Source of the DNA: Streptomyces camponoticapitis
GTDB lineage: Bacteria; Actinomycetota; Actinomycetes; Streptomycetales; Streptomycetaceae
Direction of reading: 5' to 3'
DNA: 64,000 nucleotides
NCBI RefSeq assembly: GCF_014646115.1
Contig: NZ_BMMV01000004.1
Location: forward strand, 229,966-293,965
In this document: one piece after another, positions 57,341 through 64,000 of the stretch
Layout of the letters: each line of letters begins with the position of its first letter
How positions within the stretch are numbered: position 1 is the stretch's first letter
The notes under the pieces: model-generated
What the model was told of the DNA's origin: nothing
Database searches by the model: none
What the model saw: the letters and a program-made list of their open reading frames with translations, nothing else
Position numbers and translations under genes: made by a program

Positions 57341-59155
57341 ATGCGTACGTTCCTGCTCTCCTCCCTGTCGCTCGCCCTGGTCGCCGCCGTGGTGCCCGCC
57401 GCGTTCGGGCAGACCACGACCGGCGGAACGAGGGGCCCTGGCCCGGTGTTGGTCAACCAGATCGGCTACGCGACCGGCGCCGACAAGATCGCGACCGTGG
57501 TCGCGGCGGCCAAGTCGCCGGTGAAGTGGCAGCTCAAGGACGACAGGGGCCGTACGGTCGCCTCCGGCACCACCCGCGTCGTAGGCGCCGACAAGGCGTC
57601 CGGCGACCATGTCCACCACGCCGACTTCTCCCGGGCCACCGGCCAGGGGGTCCGCCGGCTCACGGTCGCGGGCGTCGGTACGAGCGCGCCGTTCACCGTC
57701 ACGCGTAAGCCGCTCCACCCGGACCTCGGCCGAGAAGCCATGGGGTACTTCTACTTCCACCGCATGGGCACCCCGGTCAGGGCCGAGCACCTCCAGCACG
57801 CCGCCCACGCGCACGCCGCCCTGCACCCCGGCGACAACTCCGTTCCCTGCTACAAGAACTGGTGCGGCAAGGACTCCCGGACCGGCAAGGGGCAGCGGCT
57901 CGACGTCGCGGGTTCCTGGGCGGACGGCGGCGACTTCGGCGTCTACCCCGTCAACCATGCCATCGCCGCCTGGACCCTGCTGAACATCTACGAGCGCAGG
58001 AACAAGGCGTACCCGGACGGCAGCCTCGCCCTCCCCGAGCGGGCCAACGGAGTGCCGGACATCCTCGACGAGGTCGCGTACGGCTCACGCTTCATGTCCG
58101 GCATGCTCCCCGAAGCCGGCCTGGCGTCGCACAAGGTGCACAACCACGCATGGAGCCCGTTCCCGGTCAAGGACATCGCCGCCGAGAACGCCATGGACCG
58201 CTCCGCGATGCCACCGTCCACCAACGCCACCTACGCCGTCGCCCGTACCAACGCCCAACTCGCCCGCGTACTGCGGAAGTTCGACGCCAAGAAGGCCGGC
58301 CGCCTCTGGTCGTCCGCGCAGGACGCCTGGAAGCGCGCCGAGGCGCGCCCCGATGTCGACTACCCCGAGGCCAACGACGGCACCGACGCCGAGGGCGGCG
58401 GCGACTACCCCGACGCCCACAACAGCGACGACCGTTACGCGGCCGCGGCCGAGCTCTATCTCACCGCCGAGCAGCGCGCCGACCGCACCGCCAGGACCTA
58501 CCGCGGCGTCGTCACCCGCTCCGCGCACTACGGCGAGATCGCCCCCGTCGACTGGGGCCGGGTCGCCCCGGCCGGCACCCTCTCGCTGCTCGCCGTGCGC
58601 AACAGCCTCCCCGCCGCCGACCTGGCCCGGATGCGTACGAGTCTGCGTACCGCCGCCGACACGCTCGTCAAGACGCAGCGGGGCGAGGGGTATCCGGCGC
58701 TGATCTCCGGGGCCGGGGCCTACCCGTGGGGCTCCAACTCCGCGATCGTCAACCGGATGATGCTGCTCGGCACCGCGTACGACATCGGCCACGACCGGCG
58801 CCATCTGAAGGCCATGCACCGGGCCATGGACTATCTGCTCGGCACCAACGCGATGCGGATCTCGTACGTGACGGGCTACGGCGCCCACCGGGAGACCGAT
58901 CTGCACGACCGGCTCGCCTGGGGGCAGTACCCAGCGACCCCGTACCCGAAGGGCTGGCTCTCCGGCGGCCCGAACAGCACTCTCATCAACGACCCGGTCA
59001 CCCCCACCGGCCGTCCCGCCGCCAAGTCCTACGCCGGGCCAGGGACGGCGCCGAACGCCTGGGGCTCGAAGGAGAACACCGTCAACTGGAACGCGCCGCT
59101 GGTCTGGGTCGCCACCCATCTCAAGTCGACGGCTCCGGACCTGACTTCACGCTGA
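57341..59155 (+). CDS. Secreted GH9 endoglucanase-type glycoside hydrolase
   Basis: A 604-residue secreted enzyme: signal peptide (residues 1-25, AFGQ), an Ig-like CelD-N domain (residues ~38-125) and a GH9 (alpha/alpha)6 barrel. The nucleophile/base region reads DVAGSWADGGDFGVYPVN, the histidine motif region 'LLGTNAMRISYVTGYG' leads to 'ETDLHDRLAWGQ', and the acid Glu is in SKENTVNWNAPLVW. There is no cellulose-binding module. Members cut beta-1,4 glucans. It faces a LacI-family repressor with a CebR-type operator, but no such operator lies in its own upstream region. ATG 57341 gives the natural signal peptide. Confidence 0.88.
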   Translation: MRTFLLSSLSLALVAAVVPAAFGQTTTGGTRGPGPVLVNQIGYATGADKIATVVAAAKSPVKWQLKDDRGRTVASGTTRVVGADKASGDHVHHADFSRATGQGVRRLTVAGVGTSAPFTVTRKPLHPDLGREAMGYFYFHRMGTPVRAEHLQHAAHAHAALHPGDNSVPCYKNWCGKDSRTGKGQRLDVAGSWADGGDFGVYPVNHAIAAWTLLNIYERRNKAYPDGSLALPERANGVPDILDEVAYGSRFMSGMLPEAGLASHKVHNHAWSPFPVKDIAAENAMDRSAMPPSTNATYAVARTNAQLARVLRKFDAKKAGRLWSSAQDAWKRAEARPDVDYPEANDGTDAEGGGDYPDAHNSDDRYAAAAELYLTAEQRADRTARTYRGVVTRSAHYGEIAPVDWGRVAPAGTLSLLAVRNSLPAADLARMRTSLRTAADTLVKTQRGEGYPALISGAGAYPWGSNSAIVNRMMLLGTAYDIGHDRRHLKAMHRAMDYLLGTNAMRISYVTGYGAHRETDLHDRLAWGQYPATPYPKGWLSGGPNSTLINDPVTPTGRPAAKSYAGPGTAPNAWGSKENTVNWNAPLVWVATHLKSTAPDLTSR

Positions 59156-59178
59156 CACCGTACGACGCCACCGCGTTC

Positions 59179-60213
59179 TCAGGACGAGGTGCGCCGTACC
59201 AGCTCGGTGGGCAGTACGACGTGCTGCCGGGGCGCGGCGGGGTCGTCGATCGCCTCCAGCAGCACGCGCGCCATCGCCCGCCCCATCTCCTCCACCGGCT
59301 GCCTCACGGAGGTGAGCGGAGGATCGGTGTGGGCGGCGATGGGGGAGTCGTCGAAGCCGACGACGGCCACGTTTTCGGGCACCCGGCGCCCCGCCGCCCG
59401 CAGCGAGTGCAGGGCGCCCGCCGCCATCACGTCGGACGCGGCGAACACCGCGTCCAGGTCCGGGTGGCGGGCCAGCAGCTCCGTCATCGCCCGCCGCCCG
59501 CTCTCCTCGGTGAAGTCACCGTGCGCGGTCCACGACGGGTCCGCGCCGCCCCCCGCCGCCGCCACGGCCTCCCGATACCCGCCGAGCCGGCACTGCGCCA
59601 CGTACATGTCGAGCGGCCCGGTGATCGTGGCGATCCGCCGCCGCCCGGTCTCCGCGAGGTGCCGCACCGCGGAGCGGGCGCCGTCCACGTTGTCGGAGTC
59701 GACGTAGCTCACGGACTCGCCGGCCGTACGACGGCCGCTCAGCACGGTCGGCATGCCCGTCTCGGCGAGCAGATCCGGCAGCGGGTCGCTGCCGTGCACG
59801 GACACCATCAGTACTCCGTCGACGCGGCCGGCGCGCGCGTACTGGAGGAAGCGCCGGCGTTCCTTCTCGGTGCGTACGAGCGTGAGCAGCAGCTGCATCT
59901 CGGTGTCGGCGAGGCCGGTGCCCACACCGTGGAGCACGTCGGAGAAGTACGGCTCGGCGAAGAACCGCTTCTCGGTCTCCGGGATCACCAGCGCGACCGC
60001 GTCGGTACGGTTCCCGGCGAGGGCGCGGGCCGCCCGGTTGGGTATGTAGCCCAGTTCGGCGATGGCCCGCTCGACGAGCTCTCTGGTGGACTCCCGCACC
60101 CGGGGGGAGTTGTTGACGACGCGCGAGACGGTGCCCCGCCCCACACCCGCGTGCGCCGCCACCTCTTCGAGGGTGGGCTGCCCGCGCCGGCCCGTACGTC
60201 CCCTTGCCACCAT
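59179..60213 (-). CDS. LacI family repressor, CebR-like
   Basis: A 344-residue LacI/GalR regulator: N-terminal helix-turn-helix 'PTLEEVAAHAGVGRGTVSRVVNNSPRV', then the hinge ('YIPNRAARALAGNRTDAVALVIPE') and a periplasmic-binding-like sugar domain with 'GRRIATITGP' and 'VVGFDDSPIAAHTDPPLTSVRQP'. The operator TGGGAGCGCTCCCA lies 50 bases upstream; it is identical to the CebR consensus for cello-oligosaccharide repressors, so the gene is probably autoregulated and may control cellulose use in trans. The start is set at ATG 60213 (MVARGRTGRRGQPTL); the long upstream open frame crosses the operator. Confidence 0.9.
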   Translation of the reverse strand: MVARGRTGRRGQPTLEEVAAHAGVGRGTVSRVVNNSPRVRESTRELVERAIAELGYIPNRAARALAGNRTDAVALVIPETEKRFFAEPYFSDVLHGVGTGLADTEMQLLLTLVRTEKERRRFLQYARAGRVDGVLMVSVHGSDPLPDLLAETGMPTVLSGRRTAGESVSYVDSDNVDGARSAVRHLAETGRRRIATITGPLDMYVAQCRLGGYREAVAAAGGGADPSWTAHGDFTEESGRRAMTELLARHPDLDAVFAASDVMAAGALHSLRAAGRRVPENVAVVGFDDSPIAAHTDPPLTSVRQPVEEMGRAMARVLLEAIDDPAAPRQHVVLPTELVRRTSS

Positions 60214-60262
60214 CCTGCGACCTCCATCGGGGGGCTCCGCCGGGGGACCGTCATCCAACCAT

Positions 60263-60276
60263 TGGGAGCGCTCCCA
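60263..60276. promoter_or_regulatory. CebR-type operator (perfect 14-bp palindrome)
   Basis: TGGGAGCGCTCCCA, the cellobiose/cellulose utilisation operator of Streptomyces. It is 50 bases upstream of the LacI-type gene on the minus strand and 159 bases before the VOC gene at 60435. Confidence 0.88.
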
Positions 60277-60434
60277 CGATAAGTGGTTGATCATATCGCG
60301 GACAGCGCACGGGTGCCGCTCAGCATTACCTTCAAATACATTCAAAGGTGGCTGGCGTGCACGTAAGGGCAATAGCCTTCGGACGCGTCGCACGGGGGCA
60401 GCGATGGGCAGTGGTTTCGATGGAACGGAGCGGG

Positions 60435-61208
60435 ATGACAAAGGCACAGGGAGTCGCGGGAGCGCCGATCTGGGTGAGTCTGCTGGCACGTGAACTGCCG
60501 GGCGCCCAGGACTTCTACGGCAAGGTCCTCGGCTGGACCTACCGGCGCGCGGGACTCGGTGACGACTTCTCGGTGGCGCTCATCGACGGCATGCCCGTCG
60601 GAGGTATCGGAGCACTCGCGTCCTCGCTCCAGGTGGCCGTCTCCTGGACCCCGTACTTCAACGTCACGGACGTGGACGAGGCGGCGGCCCGGATCAGGGA
60701 GCGCGGCGGCACGGTCGGCGTCGGCCCGCTGGCCTTCCACACCGGGCGCGCCGCGCTCGCGGTCGACCCGGACGGCGCCGTCTTCGGGATCTGGGAAGGG
60801 TCCGTGCGCACCGACTGGTCGATGGGACGCGGCAGCGGCTCGGCCTCGCTGGAGCTGTGCACCAGGAACGCCGCCGCGGCCGGGCGCTTCTACTCGCTCA
60901 CGCTCGGCTGGGAGCCGGAGGGCGAGGGGAAACTGCGCCTGGCGTACGGGGAGGACGGGGCGGTGCTCCTCGACGGCGACGAGCCGCTCGCGCGGATCAG
61001 GGGCGGCGCCGTACAGGCGTCCCCCGACCCGCAGATCCGGCCGCGCTGGCACGTGCACTTCAACGTGCGGGACGTGGACGCGGCCGTCGAGTCGGCGCTG
61101 GCGTCCGGGGGCTCTCTCGTGGTGCGGTCGGACGCGTCGGCGGAGGTGGCGGAGGCGACGCTCCGGGACCCGGACGGGGCGCTCTTCACGGTCACCACCG
61201 CGGTCTGA
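60435..61208 (+). CDS. Two-domain VOC family protein
   Basis: A 257-residue protein with two VOC modules: residues ~5-120 (APIWVSLLARELPGAQDFYGKVLGW, then WTPYFNVTDVDEAAARIRERG and PDGAVFGIWE) and residues ~140-255 (ASLELCTRNAAAAGRFYSLTLGWE, WHVHFNVRDVDAAVESALASGG and DPDGALFTVTT). The pseudo-dimer layout is that of glyoxalase-like proteins and some hydroxylases. Start at ATG 60435 with a GGAG upstream; an ATG at 60420 is an alternative. Possibly also under the CebR operator at 60263. Confidence 0.85.
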   Translation: MTKAQGVAGAPIWVSLLARELPGAQDFYGKVLGWTYRRAGLGDDFSVALIDGMPVGGIGALASSLQVAVSWTPYFNVTDVDEAAARIRERGGTVGVGPLAFHTGRAALAVDPDGAVFGIWEGSVRTDWSMGRGSGSASLELCTRNAAAAGRFYSLTLGWEPEGEGKLRLAYGEDGAVLLDGDEPLARIRGGAVQASPDPQIRPRWHVHFNVRDVDAAVESALASGGSLVVRSDASAEVAEATLRDPDGALFTVTTAV

Positions 61209-61235
61209 GAGAGCGTGGGACGGGACGGGTTGGCT

Positions 61236-61495
61236 CCGTCCCGTCCGAGTACCGCGAGTTCACCCGGACCGGCGACCAGGCCCACCGCGCGTTCCTTGTG
61301 GACGGATTCCCCGCCGGGATCTGGCCGTTGGAGGACGGCGGCGAGGGCGGCGAGCAGGGGACGCCGACCGTGCGTGCCCTCGGTTCGCCGACACGCGCGC
61401 GGCGAGACGCGGTGGCCGAGGAGGGCGAGCCGATGCCCGTGTCCCTCTCCTCGGCCACCGCCCCCTCGTACGCCGTGCGCTTCGCGGACTTCTGA
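61236..61495 (+). pseudogene. Possible remnant of a winged-helix DNA-binding domain protein (C-terminus)
   Basis: A short open stretch reads YREFTRTGDQAHRAFLVDGF and continues PAGIWPLEDGG. LVDGFPAGIW-type text and a following AEEGE resemble the C-terminal end of the large winged-helix DNA-binding domain proteins (DUF1006-like), but no start or N-terminal part is present. The end after residue ~60 (MPVSLSSATAPSYAVRFADF) does not fit that family. I read it as a decayed gene end; a small unrelated gene cannot be excluded. Confidence 0.4.
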
Positions 61496-61503
61496 CGCCC
61501 GCT

Positions 61504-61532
61504 CCAGGTCCTGCCCCCCCGGCAGGACCTGG
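61504..61532. terminator. Hairpin terminator at the end of lysA
   Basis: A perfect 12-bp stem (CCAGGTCCTGCC / GGCAGGACCTGG) with a five-base loop lies 16 bases beyond the stop of the minus-strand decarboxylase gene and after the plus-strand remnant. Confidence 0.88.
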
Positions 61533-61547
61533 CCCCCGGTCCGGGCC

Positions 61548-62879
61548 TCAGAGCCCGACGTCGCGGCGCCATTGGTCGTCGAACGTCTCGCGTCGCACCA
61601 GCAGACGCGACCGCCCCTCGGCGACCGCCACCACCGGCGGGCGGCCGGTCATGTTGTAGCCCGACGCCATCGACACGTGGTACGCCCCCGACGCGGGCAC
61701 CGCGAGCACGTCGCCGGGCCGGATGTCGTCCGGCAGCTCCACCCCGTCGGCGAGCACGTCCCCCGCCTCGCAGTGCCGGCCGACGACCGTGGCCGCCCGC
61801 ATCGGGGCCGCCGATGCGCGCCCGACGCGGCGGACCGTGTAGCGGGCGCCGTACAGCGCGGGGCGCGGGTTGTCGCTCATGCCGCCGTCCACGGCCACGA
61901 AGACCCGGCCGCCCGTCCGTTTCACGGCGAGCACCCGGTACAGCGCGATCCCGGCCGGCGCCATGATCGAGCGGCCGGGCTCCAGGGTCAGCCGCGGGAC
62001 AGGCAGCCCCGCCTCGGCGCAGGCGCCGATCAGCGCCCGCCTGATCCGCCGTGCGTACACGGCGGGTGCCGGAGCCTCGTCGCCCGGCAGATACGCCGCG
62101 GCGAAGCCGCCGCCCAGGTCCAGCTCGGGCAGCACGACGCCGAACCGGTCCCGGATGCGTACGAGGAAGGAGACCAGCTCCCGCGCGGCCCGCTCGTACG
62201 GCTCGGGCGAGACGATCTGCGAGCCCAGGTGGCAGTGCAGACCGACCAGTTCGAGCTGAGGCTGGCCCATGATCCGGGCCACGGCGTCCTCCGCGTCCCC
62301 GTTCGCGATCGACAGCCCGAACTTCTGGCCCTCGGTCCCCGTACGGATCTTCGGATGGGCGCCGGCCTCGATCCCCGGCAGTACGCGGATCATCACCTGC
62401 TGCGAGTCGTGCGCGGGCACCTGCGCGGCGAGCCTGGCTATCTCGCAGTCCGCGTCGATGACGATCCTGCCCACACCGAGCCGCAGCGCGGTCCGCAGAT
62501 CCCGCGGCGACTTCGCGTTGCCGTGCAGCACGATCCGCTCGGTGGGGAAGCCCCGCGTGGCCGCGAGCTCCAGCTCGCCCGCCGAGCAGACGTCCAGGCC
62601 GAGGCCCTCCTGCTCCATCCAGTCCACGACGGCGCGGCACAGGAACGCCTTCGCCGCGTAGACGATCTCCGCCTCGGGCAGCGCGCGCAGCCACGCGCGG
62701 GCCCGGGACCGTACCTCGCCCTCGTCGAGTACGTAGGCGGGGGTGCCGAAGCGCTCGGCCAGCTCCAGGAGGGAGACGCCCGCCACGAGAAGGTCACCGC
62801 CGGGCGCGGACACGGCCGACGCGGGCCAGACGGACGGGGTGCTCAGCTCGTTGACGACGAGCAGCGGTTCGGTGGTCAC
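61548..62879 (-). CDS. lysA: Diaminopimelate decarboxylase
   Basis: A 443-residue PLP enzyme of the alanine-racemase fold. The PLP lysine is in IVYAAKAFLC (family YAxKA), the phosphate-binding and His motifs follow (GLHCHLGSQI, LDLGGGFAAAYLPGDEAP, EPGRSIMAPAG), and the C-terminal partner residues are in CEAGDVLADG and GAYHVSMASGYNMTGRP. It should convert meso-diaminopimelate to lysine. Its GTG start overlaps the upstream SAV_915-family gene stop (GTGA), so the two are coupled. Streptomyces usually has its main lysA elsewhere with hom-thrC; this one is likely a second copy with a special role. Confidence 0.88.
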   Translation of the reverse strand: MTTEPLLVVNELSTPSVWPASAVSAPGGDLLVAGVSLLELAERFGTPAYVLDEGEVRSRARAWLRALPEAEIVYAAKAFLCRAVVDWMEQEGLGLDVCSAGELELAATRGFPTERIVLHGNAKSPRDLRTALRLGVGRIVIDADCEIARLAAQVPAHDSQQVMIRVLPGIEAGAHPKIRTGTEGQKFGLSIANGDAEDAVARIMGQPQLELVGLHCHLGSQIVSPEPYERAARELVSFLVRIRDRFGVVLPELDLGGGFAAAYLPGDEAPAPAVYARRIRRALIGACAEAGLPVPRLTLEPGRSIMAPAGIALYRVLAVKRTGGRVFVAVDGGMSDNPRPALYGARYTVRRVGRASAAPMRAATVVGRHCEAGDVLADGVELPDDIRPGDVLAVPASGAYHVSMASGYNMTGRPPVVAVAEGRSRLLVRRETFDDQWRRDVGL

Positions 62880-63262
62880 GCGCCCACCGCCAGCGGCACC
62901 TCGCCGGTGTGGCGCAGACACGGCCTCACCGTCGTGCGGGTGGGGGTGTGGCCAGGCGCGGGCGTCCGCAGGCCGACCGGCGCGGCCGCGAGCTGCGGGT
63001 CGACGGTCACGAGGACCACGCCGAGCGGTTCCGAAAGCGCCCGCAGGCACGTTTCCGCAAGCCGGATGTAGGGCTGCCGCGGGCCGAGCGCGGCGGTCAG
63101 CCGCCCTACGCTCGTGAAACCGACGGCCGTACGCGCGCCGAGCGGTGTGCGCATGAAGCGCAGCTGCTTGCCCCCGGCGGAGCCGAGCCGTACGGGTACG
63201 TACAGCGGCCCCGCCGGCTTCCGTTCTTCGGGGTCCGCGTCTTCGTGGGTGGTGCTCTCCAT
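62876..63262 (-). CDS. SAV_915 family protein
   Basis: A 128-residue protein matching the SAV_915-type SseB-like fold of actinobacteria: 'LYVPVRLGSAGGKQLRFMRTPLGARTAVGFTSVGRLTAALGP' in the N-terminal half and 'YIRLAETCLRALSEPLGVVLVTVDPQ' in the C-terminal half. The function is unknown. It overlaps the lysA start by four bases, forming a two-gene operon. Start at ATG 63262 (MESTTHEDADPEE); the earlier ATG at 63334 would add a low-complexity tail. Confidence 0.82.
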   Translation of the reverse strand: MESTTHEDADPEERKPAGPLYVPVRLGSAGGKQLRFMRTPLGARTAVGFTSVGRLTAALGPRQPYIRLAETCLRALSEPLGVVLVTVDPQLAAAPVGLRTPAPGHTPTRTTVRPCLRHTGEVPLAVGA

Positions 63263-63431
63263 GGTGTCCTCCCCAGGGGAGTCGTCGCTGTCTGACACCT
63301 GGAAGCTATGCCCGGCCGGGGGCGGACCGGACATCTCATGACGCGGCGTTGACCGGCCGGGCCGGTTATTTGACGGTTCTCTTACGGCGCGGCCCCCGGC
63401 CCCTCCGGCGCACCCCTGCCCCGCACGTCCT

Positions 63432-64000
63432 TCAGGGCAGCAGCCCCGCCCGGCGCGCGGCCACCACCGCCTCCAGACGGGTGTGCGCGCCCAGCTTCCG
63501 CATCGCGGCCCGCAGATACCCCTTCACCGTCTCCGGCCGAAGCCCCAGCCGCTCGGCCGCCGCCGCGTTCGTCGAGCCCGCCGCCACGCACGCCAGCACG
63601 TCCACCTCCCGGGGAGCCAGCGTCACCGCCCGCCGCTCATGGCTCCCGCGCTGCTGTGGCGCGCCGCCCGCGCCCGCCAGCCGGCCGCAGACGGCGTGCA
63701 GTTCGCTCCTGAGCCCGGCGTCGACGATGCGCGGCGCGAGCGCCCGCAGTTCGCCGTACGCCTCCCTGACCTCCTCCCAGGCGCCGGCCCGCCCGTTCAC
63801 CGGCTCACGGGTCATGGAGAGCAGCCGCTGCACCTCGTCCCGTACGACCAGCGACTGCTCCACGTCCCGGGCGGCCGCGACGGCGGCGTCGAAGACGCGC
63901 TCGCCCATCGGCAGCGGATCGCGCAGCGCGCCGTACAGCACACCGCGGACCTGGCGCCGCACGATCACGGGCACGGCGACCACCGAGCGCAGTCCCTCGG
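63432..64000 (-). CDS. GAF-LuxR transcriptional regulator, C-terminal part (5' truncated by window)
   Basis: The frame is open to the end of the window, so the N-terminus is outside. The visible ~189 residues begin within a GAF domain ('RSVVAVPVIVRRQVRGVLYGALRDPLPMGERVFDAAVAAARD'), continue with a helical linker and end in a LuxR helix-turn-helix (LAPREVDVLACVAAGSTNAAAAERLGLRPETVKGYLRAAMRKLG). It lies upstream of, and parallel to, the SAV_915/lysA operon, 169 bases away, and may regulate it. Signal unknown. Confidence 0.87.
   Translation of the reverse strand, partial: EGLRSVVAVPVIVRRQVRGVLYGALRDPLPMGERVFDAAVAAARDVEQSLVVRDEVQRLLSMTREPVNGRAGAWEEVREAYGELRALAPRIVDAGLRSELHAVCGRLAGAGGAPQQRGSHERRAVTLAPREVDVLACVAAGSTNAAAAERLGLRPETVKGYLRAAMRKLGAHTRLEAVVAARRAGLLP

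Noticed and set aside
1..64000. tRNA, rRNA, CRISPR, insertion sequence and prophage genes
   Set aside because: No tRNA T-loop pattern with matching stems, no repeat-spacer series and no transposase or integrase motif was seen by eye.

Overview
The window is a gene-dense stretch of a Streptomyces-like actinomycete chromosome. The evidence is very high GC at third codon positions, frequent GTG/TTG starts, GGAGG-type Shine-Dalgarno sites, a conservon (cvn) operon, RsbW-like ATP-binding proteins, DUF2637/SpdB-like and SAV_915-type proteins, an Ada-AlkA fusion and Tat-dependent secreted enzymes. No rRNA, tRNA, CRISPR array, transposase or prophage gene was found, so it reads as a chromosomal arm or sub-core region and not as a mobile island.

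Region by region. 1-2100: tail of a GNAT acetyltransferase, then a small pqqA-like gene missed by ordinary gene calling, an amputated pqqB start, and a secreted PQQ-type sugar dehydrogenase. 2400-6614: a complete five-gene conservon (sensor-like ATPase, roadblock protein, DUF742 protein, Ras-like GTPase, cytochrome P450), each gene overlapping or nearly touching the next. 6700-13730: TauE/SafE exporter, VOC protein, acetyltransferase, Tat-exported PGRP amidase, a divergent ArsR repressor/CDF metal exporter pair, a secreted cell-wall-type protein, and an aminopeptidase P family enzyme. 13900-16583: a possible 41-codon ORF, a membrane desaturase and a P450 broken by one extra base. 16600-24200: VOC/AraC, DoxX, RsbW-like and XRE regulators, RsgA, an Ada-AlkA fusion, a PPOX enzyme and an ArsR-type regulator.

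24287-35056: a divergent pair of secreted cell-wall hydrolases (amidase and M23 peptidase) that carry the same C-terminal module as the protein at 11235; then a GH95-type glycosidase, DUF456, a TrmB/LuxR regulator, a proline-rich PP2C-like protein and a pyruvate oxidase. 35074-46493: GH38 alpha-mannosidase, RsbW-like protein, DUF2637 membrane protein, FhuF-like protein behind an iron box, GntR regulator, acyltransferase, TPR protein and PucR.

46826-53641 is a purine catabolism locus: divergent PucR regulator, three xanthine dehydrogenase subunits (FAD, 2Fe-2S, Mo), an AzgA-type purine permease and the XdhC maturation factor. 53564-60213: a beta-lactamase-fold serine hydrolase divergent from a two-component system, then a GH9 cellulase facing a CebR-like LacI repressor with a perfect 14-bp cellulose-type operator. 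60435-64000: two-domain VOC protein, a gene remnant, an SAV_915/diaminopimelate decarboxylase operon and a truncated GAF-LuxR regulator.

Most noteworthy: the orphan pqqA with an eroded pqqB next to a PQQ-type dehydrogenase; the shared ~80-residue C-terminal module (ending PGVPxC) on three secreted cell-wall proteins; the small ORF/desaturase/P450 unit with a single-base lesion; and the shortened glycosylase half of Ada-AlkA.
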